This document shows, piece after piece, positions 52,315 through 61,019 of a stretch of DNA of 64,000 nucleotides. The notes beneath the pieces are model-generated. The model searched no databases, was not told the origin of the DNA, and saw only the letters and a list, made by a program, of their open reading frames with translations. How positions within the stretch are numbered: the stretch's first letter is position 1; every line of letters begins with the position of its first letter. A program made the translations under genes and the position numbers. The stretch spans positions 62,001 to 126,000 of the forward strand of contig CAWFMB010000028.1 of assembly GCA_963816685.1 (NCBI GenBank). Direction: 5' to 3'. This stretch comes from CAVYUC01 sp963816685. GTDB taxonomy: Bacteria; Bacteroidota; Bacteroidia; Bacteroidales; Prolixibacteraceae.

Positions 52315-52956
52315 TTAATCCAACGGTTCAACCCATAAATTGCGGAACTGTATTTTGGAACCTTCGGCCTGCAAACCGATTGCGCCTTTTGTAACCGAGC
52401 AGTTGGTAGCTGTGTTCTGCAATAAGCCGTTTACTTTGATTTCAATAACATCACCATTGCAGGTAATATCATAACTGTTCCATTCGCCTGCCGGTTTTTC
52501 ATTCGACGGGTGTTCTTTTGGAATCAGCGGTTTTACTTCTTCAGTGGAAGTATAAGTAGTATCGCGGATGGTAGCGCTGTTGCCTACTCCATGAATGATA
52601 AAATCACCTGCATTTTGATGTTTTAACTGCGCCTGGTAATGGCTTACCCAAATTTTATCGGGCCCGGTTACATGAACCATAACCCCGCTGTTTACCGGTT
52701 CTTCCGGATAACGCCACTCCACATGAAGTGTGTAGTTGGAATATTCTTTATTGGTTCTCATGTATCCCAACGGAACTCCTACGGTTTCAATTACACCATC
52801 TTTTAAGTAGAAAAAATCTTCAGGCTGAACAGAATCATTTTCCACATAGATGGTCCAGTTATCAAGGTTTTCACCATTAAAAAGCATCTCTTTTTTGTCT
52901 GAAGAACATGAAGCAGCGACAAACAGTATGCACAGAAAAATTAAAGTAATTTTCAT
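52315..52956 (-). CDS. DUF1080 family lipoprotein
   Basis: A 213-residue protein with lipobox VAASCS giving a lipid anchor at about Cys17. The DUF1080 core is clear: EMLFNGENLDNWTIYVEND, YSNYTLHVEWRYPEEPVNSGVMVHV, GEWNSYDITCNGDVIEIKVNG and the C-terminal GAIGLQAEGSKIQFRNLWVEPL. These proteins act on 3-keto-glycosides or related glycans. It resembles the exported protein at 41648 but is shorter. Probably surface or periplasmic. Confidence 0.88.
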   Translation of the reverse strand: MKITLIFLCILFVAASCSSDKKEMLFNGENLDNWTIYVENDSVQPEDFFYLKDGVIETVGVPLGYMRTNKEYSNYTLHVEWRYPEEPVNSGVMVHVTGPDKIWVSHYQAQLKHQNAGDFIIHGVGNSATIRDTTYTSTEEVKPLIPKEHPSNEKPAGEWNSYDITCNGDVIEIKVNGLLQNTATNCSVTKGAIGLQAEGSKIQFRNLWVEPLD

Positions 52957-53025
52957 TCCAATCCGGTTTAATTATTTATAATAAAAGGCAATCCTTTTCA
53001 AAGATTGCAAAATAAATTCTCATTG

Positions 53026-54096
53026 TCAACTTTTGGCCTTAATCACATTTCCATCAATTAACCCCTGGAAGGAATCTTCCATCGTTTCTTTCATGGGGCG
53101 AAATTGAATACCCAGTTCATTTTTAATTTTCGAATTATCTGCCTTCCACTTCACATTCACATTATTCCTTATAAATTTCAGGCTAAATGATTTGTTTACC
53201 ATTGGCCCGACAACCAGGAGTAACCATTTTGGCAAGGCTTTTTTGGGAATTGGATATTTGTCGCCATACCTGGGTAACAGCGTGTGGGCCATCTCCAGAA
53301 AATCTGTATTATGAGCCGAAGTAATGTAGCGTCCGCTGGCTTTTGGATTAAAACCTGCCTGAAAATGCGCTTCCGCCACATCCCTTACATCCACCAGCCC
53401 GATTCCCATTTTGGGTACTCCTGCTTTCATTGTGCCGTCAGCCATTTGCTTCAGAATGTTATAACTTTCGGAAGTTACAGCCCCCGGATTAAATGCCGGA
53501 CCCATTACAAGGCTTGGATTAATGGTTATCAAATCCCACCGGCTTTGTGCCTTGTTAATTTCCCAGGCCTTTTTTTCAGCAAGCAGCTTTGAATAGGCAT
53601 AAGGCTGGTAACTGAGCGAAGCCGTAGTATTCCAAACCTCCTCCGTCAGCATTCCGCCAGGTGCATTTGCACAATCTGTTGCATCAGTATAAATTGCAGC
53701 ACAACTGCTTGTTAACACCACCCGTTTAACAGACTTTGTTTTATTTACCTGTTCGAGAACATTTGTGGTTCCATTCACGGCAGGGTCAATCAATTCCTTT
53801 TGCGGGTTTTTAACTTCAAGAGTGAATGGTGAAGCTGTATGAAAAACCAGTTCGCAACCCTCCATAGCTTCCGCATAAGATCCTACTTTCAGCAGGTCGG
53901 TTTTAAAATATTTAATCTGACCGGGAGCTTTTGCCGCCAATGCATTAAGATGTGCCACTTTAGGGTTGTTAGCCGGGTCCCTTACTGCTGCATGAACTGT
54001 CAATCCTTCTTCCAGAAGTTTCTTCACGAGCCAGCCAGCCACATATCCTGTGGCTCCGGTGACCAGAACCGGTTTTGTTCTATCAATTTCTACCAT
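53026..54096 (-). CDS. NAD(P)-dependent SDR, dihydroflavonol-4-reductase-like aldehyde/ketone reductase
   Basis: A 356-residue extended short-chain dehydrogenase. KPVLVTGATGYVAGWLVKKL is the nucleotide-binding motif, TSSCAAIY carries the catalytic Ser, and YQPYAYSKLLAEKKAW the YxxxK pair. GLVDVRDVAEAHFQAGF and GRYITSAHNTDF are typical of the DFR/cinnamoyl-CoA-reductase branch. Bacterial members reduce aldehydes or ketones such as methylglyoxal. Cytoplasmic and complete. Divergent from a VOC protein about 250 bp away. Confidence 0.88.
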   Translation of the reverse strand: MVEIDRTKPVLVTGATGYVAGWLVKKLLEEGLTVHAAVRDPANNPKVAHLNALAAKAPGQIKYFKTDLLKVGSYAEAMEGCELVFHTASPFTLEVKNPQKELIDPAVNGTTNVLEQVNKTKSVKRVVLTSSCAAIYTDATDCANAPGGMLTEEVWNTTASLSYQPYAYSKLLAEKKAWEINKAQSRWDLITINPSLVMGPAFNPGAVTSESYNILKQMADGTMKAGVPKMGIGLVDVRDVAEAHFQAGFNPKASGRYITSAHNTDFLEMAHTLLPRYGDKYPIPKKALPKWLLLVVGPMVNKSFSLKFIRNNVNVKWKADNSKIKNELGIQFRPMKETMEDSFQGLIDGNVIKAKS

Positions 54097-54348
54097 TTTA
54101 TTTGATTTTTATTAAGAACCAAAGTTACAGTTAAAACATGAAATATGTTTAATAGGATATGTATTATTTAATTATTTGAATTTGTGTCTGAAAGTTTTAG
54201 CCGCAATATTTTATCATAGAATAAAGTAAAAAAAAAAGTCTTCGGTTTCAGTAAAAACATGTAATTGGGCAAAAACAGATTTTGATTTGGAAAAAACAAT
54301 GTTGAATAGCGACTGTTAATGATAGTATTAACTTTTAATTCAATTATT

Positions 54349-54732
54349 ATGAAAAACAATCCTGTAGGTTGGTTTGAAATACCTGTTAATGATATGGAAC
54401 GTGCAGTGAAATTTTATGAAGAAGTGTTGGATGTAAAACTGGAGCGCCACATGATGGGGCCTTTGGATATGGCATGGTTTCCAATGGCTCAGGATGCACC
54501 GGGTGCGGCAGGTTCGCTTGTAAAACACCCCGATTTTTATATCCCTTCGGCAGATGGTGTACTGATTTACTTAACTGCACATTCCGGTGATTTAAGCAAC
54601 GAACTTGCACGTGTTGAGCCTGCAGGCGGAAAGGTGATTCAGGATAAAAAGCAAATATCGCAAGAATATGGGTTTATGGCATTAATCCTGGATACCGAAG
54701 GAAACCGCGTGGCGCTGCATTCGAGGGAATAG
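54349..54732 (+). CDS. VOC (glyoxalase/bleomycin resistance) family protein
   Basis: A 127-residue protein from ATG 54349 (MKNNPVGWFEIPVNDMERAVKFY). It has the two beta-alpha-beta-beta-beta modules of the VOC fold: VKFYEEVLDVKLERHMMGPLDM in the first, GVLIYLTAHSGDLSNELARVEPAGGKVIQDKKQI in the second, ending with ILDTEGNRVALHSRE. Metal-ligand placement cannot be confirmed from sequence alone. Function could be isomerase, dioxygenase or antibiotic binding. A VOC next to an aldehyde reductase fits aldehyde detoxification, but this is inference. Confidence 0.85.
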   Translation: MKNNPVGWFEIPVNDMERAVKFYEEVLDVKLERHMMGPLDMAWFPMAQDAPGAAGSLVKHPDFYIPSADGVLIYLTAHSGDLSNELARVEPAGGKVIQDKKQISQEYGFMALILDTEGNRVALHSRE

Positions 54733-54736
54733 AAGC

Positions 54737-54768
54737 CCCTCCCAGCCTCCCCGGGGGGAGGAGTTTGA
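54737..54768. repeat. C/G-rich inverted repeat between convergent genes
   Basis: CCTCCCAGCCTCCCCGGGGG then GAGG forms a self-complementary CTCC...GGAG hairpin just after the VOC stop codon and before the convergent enolase-superfamily gene. It resembles the modules at 52124-52276. Likely a terminator. Confidence 0.5.
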
Positions 54769-54786
54769 GATCATTTATTTAAGGCT

Positions 54787-56040
54787 TTAAACTTCACTTT
54801 TTTGATGGTCGGCTTTGTCGAGCCAGTCCTTCCTTATTTGAATCCCCCACCCTGGTTCGGAAGGAATTTGTACTGCCCCGTCAACGACTTTTAAATGTGG
54901 TTCATACATGGCATATGCATCCTTGTTTACACCTTCATCAAATTCAACTGAATATTCAAGATATTTCTGAGCATTGGGAATGGCACCCAGCAAATGCAGG
55001 GCAAATAAGGTTACCAGCCCATGGTTGGCTGAATGCGGCACACAGGTTAAACCCGCTTCTTCGGCCATTTTAGCCACCCTGTATGTTCTTGTAATTCCAC
55101 CAAGATACAGTACATCGGGTTGGGTGATATCCACAACCTTCATATTTATCATCCTCCGCCACTGTGCCAGTTCATTGTCCTGTTCACCCCCTGAAACGGC
55201 GACATTCAGTGCGTCGGTCACTTCTTTTGTCCATTCAATTTCCCACCACGGACAGGGTTCCTCATACTGGTAAATTTTATTTTGCTCCAGCATCCGCCCC
55301 ACCTCAATGGCTTTGTCGGGAGTATAGCAACTGTTGGCATCCACAAGTAAATCGCTTTCCCATCCAATAGCTTTCCGTACAGTGGGTACAATCTTATTCG
55401 TGCGGCCCGGACTTGCATCCACATTTCTTCCGGTTGAACTTCCAATTCGGATCTTAAAAGCTTTATAACCATCCTCCTGTTGCAATTTAACCAGCCGTTT
55501 TGCTTCATCTTCCGGTGAAATATCCCGACGCATACTTGAGCCGTAAACAAGGTACGGACGTGGTTTCCCTCCCAAAAGTTCCACCACTGGTTTTTGCTTA
55601 ATCTTACCATACAAATCCCAGATTGCAGTATCAATTCCTGCCAAAGCACGGTTTACAAACGACCAGGGATATTTATGGTTAAATTCAACTGCACTATCTG
55701 TCAGTTCATCAATTTTTGCAGGATCCTTTCCCAAAAAAAAGGACGCCACCTTACGATGAAGCACCATTGCTGAAATATCTGCATCGTAAGTTGAAATCTG
55801 ACCCCAGCCCTCCTTACCATTGTCAGTTGTTACTTTTACGACACTTAACGGACCTTTTGTAAATGTTTCGATGGACTTGATTTTCAATCCTTCGTCTATT
55901 ATTCTGAAATCCTTGTAACCTGCAGTCCTGCCCTGGTGATAATATTTCTTTTCATCCTGAAAGGAAAAGGATTGCAATGGAAATGTTCCGCCAGCAATAA
56001 CTGCTGCGCTGCTGTTTTTAATAAAGCTTCTTCGTTTCAT
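54787..56040 (-). CDS. Mandelate racemase/muconate lactonizing enzyme family protein with Tat-type signal
   Basis: A 417-residue enolase-superfamily enzyme. The N terminus MKRRSFIKNSSAAVIAGGTF is a Tat-like signal, so it is exported. The capping domain holds IKSIETFTKGPLSVVKVTTD. The barrel has GYKAFKIRIGSS (catalytic Lys region), LLVDANSCYTP (Asp ligand), YEEPCPWWEIE (Glu ligand), VSGGEQDN (Glu ligand) and CVPHSANHG (His). This fits acid-sugar dehydratases, but the sugar cannot be named. A 7-bp tandem repeat array lies directly in front of the start codon. Confidence 0.9.
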   Translation of the reverse strand: MKRRSFIKNSSAAVIAGGTFPLQSFSFQDEKKYYHQGRTAGYKDFRIIDEGLKIKSIETFTKGPLSVVKVTTDNGKEGWGQISTYDADISAMVLHRKVASFFLGKDPAKIDELTDSAVEFNHKYPWSFVNRALAGIDTAIWDLYGKIKQKPVVELLGGKPRPYLVYGSSMRRDISPEDEAKRLVKLQQEDGYKAFKIRIGSSTGRNVDASPGRTNKIVPTVRKAIGWESDLLVDANSCYTPDKAIEVGRMLEQNKIYQYEEPCPWWEIEWTKEVTDALNVAVSGGEQDNELAQWRRMINMKVVDITQPDVLYLGGITRTYRVAKMAEEAGLTCVPHSANHGLVTLFALHLLGAIPNAQKYLEYSVEFDEGVNKDAYAMYEPHLKVVDGAVQIPSEPGWGIQIRKDWLDKADHQKSEV

Positions 56041-56050
56041 AGGTCAGCCG

Positions 56051-56099
56051 AAAGTTTAAAGTTTAAAGTTCAAAGTTCAAAGCTCAAAGTTTAAAGTTC
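56051..56099. repeat. Seven tandem heptanucleotides (AAAGTTY) upstream of enolase-superfamily gene
   Basis: The sequence AAAGTTT/AAAGTTC/AAAGCTC is repeated seven times in 49 bp, ending 11 bp before the ATG (minus strand at 56040). It occupies the expected 5' leader or promoter of this gene. Copy-number change by slippage could alter expression. Confidence 0.85.
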
Positions 56100-56149
56100 G
56101 TAAAGTCAAATTTACAGTATAAAATATTGATTTAAGGAATAAACACCAT

Positions 56150-57478
56150 TTAATGGTACTGTTTTATTTCGATTTTACAGATTGTATTTGTTTCCTTGGT
56201 TATTTTAAACCGGTTATCGATGCGGCGGCCCATTATCCAGACTATATTTTTGCCGCTGCACAGCAACCAGATATTTTCCTTTTCGTGCACCGGTATTTTT
56301 TCGTCGATAAAAAAGTCGCTCAGCTTTTTAAAGCCCGTCATTCCCAATGGCTGAAAATAATCACCCTGCTGCCATTTGCGGATAAGCAGCGGAAATTCAA
56401 GTGTGTCAACATCGAGACAGGCAACATTTGGTTCCCGGTGGATTTTAAAACCGTTGGCATTGTGTCTTTCAATACTTAAATCAAATGGAGTAAACAGTTC
56501 AATATCATCTTTTTCGAGATAATATATCCGCTCTCCTTCCGCATTTAACGTTGTAAGAAATAATTGTCCGCGATCTTTCACCAGACGGTGGGTTTTGGAA
56601 TAGAACTGTTTTCCTGATTCTGAATCCAGGCTTCGATACACCTCTTCGATTACCGTTGGATTGAAGTTGTAATTTTTAAGTGATTCAAGCAGCAACAACA
56701 TTGGAAAAGAAGACCTTTTCAAGGCATCGATACTAAAAACCAGCTCATTATTATCCCCGGAAATTACTTTTTCCGATTCAGCTGAAATAAAATAATCATA
56801 CACTTTCTCAACTTCCTTCAGATTCTCGATGCTCGCAATAGCATTTTTACGGAATGCAGGATTCAATTCAGAAAACAGGGGTAAAATTTTATGCCGCAGA
56901 AAATTGCGCTGGTAAACTACTTCGCTGTTACTTGAATCATCATGGTATTCAACAAAATTATCGCGTGCATAATTTTTTATCGCTTTACGGCTTGCAAAAA
57001 GCAGCGGACGGATTATTGTACCCGTTTTTTCCTTTATTCCTGTCAATCCTTTAATTCCGGTTTTCCGCGAAAGGTTCAGAAAAAAAGTTTCGACTAAATC
57101 ATCCTGGTGGTGAGCAGTTGCAACATAATCAAAATCATTTTCAACCCTTATCTCTTCAAAAAAATTATAACGCAGTTCCCGCGCCGCCATTTCAATGGAA
57201 ATTCCGTTTATCCTTGCATATTCTTCGGTTTCGAAGCGCTGAAAAAACGATGGGACACCTTGTATCAACACCTGTTCTTTTACAAACTTTTCATCGTCAT
57301 CCGACTCTTCACCGCGCAACTGAAAATTGCAATGAACGATACCATAATTAAAACCGGTTCTTTCAAAAAGATGCAACAACACCATGCTGTCAATTCCGCC
57401 ACTCACCGCCAGCAGAACTTTCTGCCAGGGATCAAAAAGCTGTTTCTCATTTATAAATTCAACAAACCGGTCAAGCAT
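56150..57478 (-). CDS. tilS: tRNA(Ile)-lysidine synthetase
   Basis: A 442-residue essential enzyme that turns C34 of tRNA-Ile(CAU) into lysidine with ATP. The PP-loop is LLAVSGGIDSMVLLHL (about residues 22-37). Other family marks are IVHCNFQLRGEESDDDEKFV, TAHHQDDLVETFFLNLSRKTGIKGLTG and RNFLRHKILPLF. The C-terminal part (RKWQQGDYFQPLGMTGFKKLSDFFIDEKIP) is the TilS substrate-binding domain. Length fits. It stands upstream of the enolase-superfamily gene on the same strand. Confidence 0.94.
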   Translation of the reverse strand: MLDRFVEFINEKQLFDPWQKVLLAVSGGIDSMVLLHLFERTGFNYGIVHCNFQLRGEESDDDEKFVKEQVLIQGVPSFFQRFETEEYARINGISIEMAARELRYNFFEEIRVENDFDYVATAHHQDDLVETFFLNLSRKTGIKGLTGIKEKTGTIIRPLLFASRKAIKNYARDNFVEYHDDSSNSEVVYQRNFLRHKILPLFSELNPAFRKNAIASIENLKEVEKVYDYFISAESEKVISGDNNELVFSIDALKRSSFPMLLLLESLKNYNFNPTVIEEVYRSLDSESGKQFYSKTHRLVKDRGQLFLTTLNAEGERIYYLEKDDIELFTPFDLSIERHNANGFKIHREPNVACLDVDTLEFPLLIRKWQQGDYFQPLGMTGFKKLSDFFIDEKIPVHEKENIWLLCSGKNIVWIMGRRIDNRFKITKETNTICKIEIKQYH

Positions 57479-57545
57479 TGAAGTTTATTTTTGATTTTTA
57501 CCTGTTCGTTTTATTCCCTGCAAAAATATTATTAAAGCTTCCAAA

Positions 57546-57992
57546 TCACTTTATTGGTTGCTCAAGCAATTTTATTAATTCCTTTGTTCCGATTGCTTTG
57601 GTAAACCCCTTTTTTTTAAGACCTGTAACCAACTTTTTATCACCAGTCCATAGAGTATATCCTGTTTGAATTGAAAGAGCTACAAAAAGCAAATCCTTTT
57701 TATCAACATCTGCTACCAAATTGTAGGCTTGTTGTTGAAAATCAAAATCAATTAATTCATTGTCGATAAAATCAATATGTCTGAAAAAGCGGAAAATAAG
57801 TTCATCCAACTGTTCCTGATTTAACCCTGTCAATTTTATTATTTTATCATTTTTACTCCGAACTTCATCTATTAAAAAAACAGGGCAAATTAAACTACTG
57901 CTTGTTAAATCTTTAAAAATCAGTTTTGATATGGTACCATTGGGAGTTATCAATCCGGATATAACAATATTTGAATCGGGAATTAAATTCAC
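57546..57992 (-). CDS. PIN domain toxin of a type II toxin-antitoxin pair
   Basis: A 148-residue PIN-domain protein with a GTG start. The acidic active-site positions are visible: Asp6 in LIPDSNIVISG, Glu/Asp in FLIDEVRSKN, Asp in DKKDLLFVALS, and Asp in WTGDKKLVTGL. PIN toxins are Mg-dependent ribonucleases. Its start codon overlaps the stop of the preceding antitoxin gene (GTGA), the usual toxin-antitoxin arrangement. Complete, no disruption seen. Confidence 0.85.
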   Translation of the reverse strand: MNLIPDSNIVISGLITPNGTISKLIFKDLTSSSLICPVFLIDEVRSKNDKIIKLTGLNQEQLDELIFRFFRHIDFIDNELIDFDFQQQAYNLVADVDKKDLLFVALSIQTGYTLWTGDKKLVTGLKKKGFTKAIGTKELIKLLEQPIK

Positions 57993-58195
57993 TTTTCAAA
58001 TTTATGCTTATTTTTTTCCCACCAACTTTGGTTTATTTCGTCCGCAAGATTATCAGCATCTTTCTGGGTAGCTTTGCTCAAACCATTTATTTCCCTGAAC
58101 CTGACGTAGTCGATGAAATTCTGTATTTCAGTCCAGTCCAGTACATTTTTTGAGAATGTAAGTTTGATTTCATTATTTTCTGTTTCCACTTTCAT
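57989..58195 (-). CDS. Antitoxin partner of PIN toxin
   Basis: A 68-residue protein encoded just upstream of the PIN toxin with a 4-bp overlap. The sequence (IKLTFSKNVLDWTEIQNFID, EINGLSKATQKDADNLADEIN) is helical and charged, ending WWEKNKHKFEK, as in antitoxins of PIN pairs. A DNA-binding motif is not evident, so autoregulation is assumed from the family type only. It lies between pepT and the toxin on the minus strand. Confidence 0.75.
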   Translation of the reverse strand: MKVETENNEIKLTFSKNVLDWTEIQNFIDYVRFREINGLSKATQKDADNLADEINQSWWEKNKHKFEK

Positions 58196-58258
58196 ATTCA
58201 GTACGTTTACAACAAAGTTACAAATTCTAAATAACAGAAATTGATATGTACAGCATTA

Positions 58259-59485
58259 CTAACTTTTTTTTACACTAGCCAATTGCGCAATATTCAAAAT
58301 TACCTCCACTGATTTCAGCATCGAAGGAATGGGAACAAACTCAAAAGGTCCGTGAAAATTATGACCCCCTGCGAATACATTCGGACATGGCAATCCGTCA
58401 TAGGAAAGCCGCGCCCCATCAGTTCCGCCGCGAATTGGTTTAACTATTGGTTTTACACCAGCCTGCTCCATTGCCTTTTTGGCTATATCAACAATATGCA
58501 TTACAGGTTCTATCTTTTCGCGCATATTGTAATACTGATCTGTAATTTCCAAATCAACAAGTTTTCTGCCGTATTCAAAATTTACAACCTGAACCACTTC
58601 CTGTAACAGTTTTTTCTTTTTATCAAATTTATCTGCATCGTGATCCCGGATTATGTATTGAAATTCTGCCTTTTCAACATTCCCGTTAAAGGAAAGCAAA
58701 TGATAAAATCCTTCCCGTTTTTCGGTATGCTCAGGTCGTTGAGTGGATGGCAGCATTCCAATAATTTTATGGGCCACAAGTAACGCATTCACCATTTTGT
58801 TTTTAGCTGCACCCGGATGCACACTTCTTCCATGAACCACAATTTTTGCCCCTGCAGCATTAAAATTTTCAAATTCAAGTTCGCCAATCTCCCCGCCATC
58901 AATGGTATAGGCAAAGTCGGCACCAAATTTTTTCACATTAAAATGGTCGGTGCCCTTGCCAATTTCTTCGTCCGGTGTAAAGCCGAGGCGTATTTTTCCA
59001 TGTTTTATTTCTTTCGAATTCAGCAAAATTTCCGCAGCTGTAACAATTTCGGCAACACCTGCCTTATCATCAGCGCCAAGTAATGTTGTTCCATCAGAAG
59101 TGATAACAGATTGTCCTTTGTATTTCAGTATTTCAGGAAAACCTTTTGGATCGATAACAACTCCATTCTTTAGTTGAACCGGATTTCCATCATACTCTTC
59201 AATGATTTGCGGATTTACATTTTCACCCGAAAAATCGGGGCTTGTATCTACATGCGAAATAAATCCGACAACAGGTCCACCGGTAATTCCATTTGCCGGA
59301 ACAGTAGCAGTAACATAACTGTATTCATCCATCTCCACATCGCTTAATCCCATGCTTTTTAGTTCCTCAGCAAGCTTTTTCATGAAAGTGGTTTGGCGCC
59401 CGGTGCTGGGGAAAGTTGAACTACCGGGATCTGATGTTGTATATTCTTTTGCGTAACGAATAAATCTTTCTACTACTTTTTCCAT
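58259..59485 (-). CDS. pepT: Peptidase T (tripeptide aminopeptidase, M20 family)
   Basis: A 408-residue zinc aminopeptidase that releases N-terminal residues from tripeptides. Metal ligand segments are FISHVDTSPDFSG (His), LLGADDKAGVAEI (Asp), FTPDEEIGKGTDHF (Glu catalytic and ligand), AYTIDGGEIGELEFE (Asp) and VFAGGHNFHGPFE (His). TSDPGSSTFPSTGRQ at the N terminus is the PepT-type wording. Cytoplasmic, full length. Upstream of the antitoxin gene on the same strand. Confidence 0.93.
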   Translation of the reverse strand: MEKVVERFIRYAKEYTTSDPGSSTFPSTGRQTTFMKKLAEELKSMGLSDVEMDEYSYVTATVPANGITGGPVVGFISHVDTSPDFSGENVNPQIIEEYDGNPVQLKNGVVIDPKGFPEILKYKGQSVITSDGTTLLGADDKAGVAEIVTAAEILLNSKEIKHGKIRLGFTPDEEIGKGTDHFNVKKFGADFAYTIDGGEIGELEFENFNAAGAKIVVHGRSVHPGAAKNKMVNALLVAHKIIGMLPSTQRPEHTEKREGFYHLLSFNGNVEKAEFQYIIRDHDADKFDKKKKLLQEVVQVVNFEYGRKLVDLEITDQYYNMREKIEPVMHIVDIAKKAMEQAGVKPIVKPIRGGTDGARLSYDGLPCPNVFAGGHNFHGPFEFVPIPSMLKSVEVILNIAQLASVKKS

Positions 59486-59782
59486 ATCTGTTGCACTTCT
59501 TAATTAATTGTTATTTCCAAATATATAAATTTTACATACCATAAACAGATTTTTTATACAACCCTTGTAATTCATAATTTAATCTTGTTTTTGCTCCATC
59601 TTTCCTTTCAAATTCTCCCTCAAAAACCTAATTGTAAAAATAAATAACTGACTTGCCAAAACCTACAAAATATGATTTTTATCATGCCTGCAAAAACCTA
59701 TAAGTTAAATACATACAAACTATAACTATCCATATTATTTAACGTAAAAAGAAAATATAAAAAACTTAAAAATCAAATAATC

Positions 59783-60199
59783 ATGAAAACCAATAAATTA
59801 TTTTCATGCCTGGTCTTCATCGGATTGAGCGTCTTTATTTTTTCAGGATGCGAATCCAATTCGCAAAAAGATGTAAATGCAGTTGCAACTGAAAATGTAG
59901 TTAGTGAAGAACTTCACCAGGCACAGTGCGATTTGCTTGCCAAAGCAAATGAGGAACTTGCAGGGATTAATCAAAAAGTGAGAGACCTGAATGATAAAAT
60001 TCGTGAAAAGGGAGGTAAATTAACCGATGCACAAAATTCTGCCCTTGATGATTTTGAAGCAAAACAGGTTTCGATTAACAAACGGATGCATGAAATAAAA
60101 AATGTAAAGCAACCGGAATGGGAGAATTTTAAAACTACTTTTGAAAAAGACCTTGCTGATATTCAAATTGTTATTGATAATATTTATAAGGAATTCTAA
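59783..60199 (+). CDS. Helical lipoprotein, function unknown
   Basis: A 138-residue protein with lipobox IFSGCE (Cys at about residue 23). The mature part is a long amphipathic helix with coiled-coil character (LAKANEELAGINQKVRDLND, SALDDFEAKQVSINKRM). No catalytic motif. Similar small helical lipoproteins recur in Bacteroidetes. It stands alone, about 300 bp from pepT; the gap 59486-59782 is AT-rich and holds no gene. Confidence 0.65.
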   Translation: MKTNKLFSCLVFIGLSVFIFSGCESNSQKDVNAVATENVVSEELHQAQCDLLAKANEELAGINQKVRDLNDKIREKGGKLTDAQNSALDDFEAKQVSINKRMHEIKNVKQPEWENFKTTFEKDLADIQIVIDNIYKEF

Positions 60200-60218
60200 A
60201 AATCATCAGGTTTTCTAT

Positions 60219-60242
60219 GACAAGTCGTAGCCACGACTTGTC
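60219..60242. terminator. Perfect 10-bp stem-loop between convergent genes
   Basis: GACAAGTCGT (60219-60228) pairs with ACGACTTGTC (60233-60242) around AGCC. It lies between the lipoprotein gene and the end of the minus-strand gene, touching the stop codon of the latter. A shared terminator is likely. Confidence 0.6.
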
Positions 60243-60928
60243 TATATATCATCGGTTTTGAAAGAAAATCCAAGGCGTTTACCTGTTGTCATTCTTGAAT
60301 GGCTCATTTTTTGACGCATTTGCTCAACGGTAGCCATTTTCACCTGGTCGTATGGCGGAACAAGCAAATCAAATTCGATGCTGTATTGAATAGCTGTCTC
60401 CACAATTTGCCGGAGAACACCGGGCGAAATGGCATCAATTGCAAAATCCTTAACCACTTCATCCGTCTGCCGTTTTCCTTCAACAAAAAAATGTTTGTCC
60501 TTATTGATAAAAATCCGTGCAACCAGATATCCTAAATCATTGAACCGGTTATACTTAAACGAATCAGCTAAAAAATTGTAGATGTTAATCGTACCACAGT
60601 ATGATCGTAAGGGATCGTCGACAACATATTTTGTTTTTAATACCGGATGTTTATCATCGAATTCAAAAACATTGGAATGCATACTGAAAACCAGTAGATC
60701 TCCTCCAATGATAAACTCAGCTTCAAAAGGTCCTTTATCTTTAAACAGAGGCAAACTGGAATCAGGCACCTGGTTCTTTACAATATCAAGATAATCTGCT
60801 TCCAGTTTCTTCAGGACTTTTTTAAGAATTCCAAACGTTTGCTTTGTGTTTTCAAACACCTTTTGTTTAACTGTAGATTTTATCACAAAAGCTTCCAGCA
60901 GAGATTCGCGAACTTCTTTTTCAGTCAT
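60242..60928 (-). CDS. Conserved-type hypothetical protein
   Basis: A 228-residue soluble protein with no recognised domain. The N terminus is helical (MTEKEVRESLLEAFVIKSTV); the centre is beta-rich (AEFIIGGDLLVFSMHSNVFEF, NIYNFLADSFKYNRFNDLGYLVARIFINKD); the C terminus is helical and basic. No signal peptide. It lies 90 bp downstream of proS, with a terminator in between, so it is probably transcribed separately. Confidence 0.6.
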   Translation of the reverse strand: MTEKEVRESLLEAFVIKSTVKQKVFENTKQTFGILKKVLKKLEADYLDIVKNQVPDSSLPLFKDKGPFEAEFIIGGDLLVFSMHSNVFEFDDKHPVLKTKYVVDDPLRSYCGTINIYNFLADSFKYNRFNDLGYLVARIFINKDKHFFVEGKRQTDEVVKDFAIDAISPGVLRQIVETAIQYSIEFDLLVPPYDQVKMATVEQMRQKMSHSRMTTGKRLGFSFKTDDI

Positions 60929-60970
60929 GGTTTAAATTTTGAACTAAAAATACCAAAGTAAATGGTATTT

Positions 60971-60999
60971 AAAAAAAAAGCAGCCCTTTTGAGCTGCTT
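60971..60999 (-). terminator. Rho-independent terminator after proS
   Basis: AAGCAGC (60978-60984) and GCTGCTT (60993-60999) form a 7-bp stem. Read on the minus strand it is followed by a run of about nine T (complement of 60971-60979). It lies 21 bp after the proS stop codon. Confidence 0.88.
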
Positions 61000-61019
61000 C
61001 CTGTAAAAATATTTTGAAT

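Noticed and set aside
56051..56099. CRISPR array
   Set aside because: The 7-bp units are contiguous without spacers, so this is a simple tandem repeat. No cas gene is present anywhere in the window.
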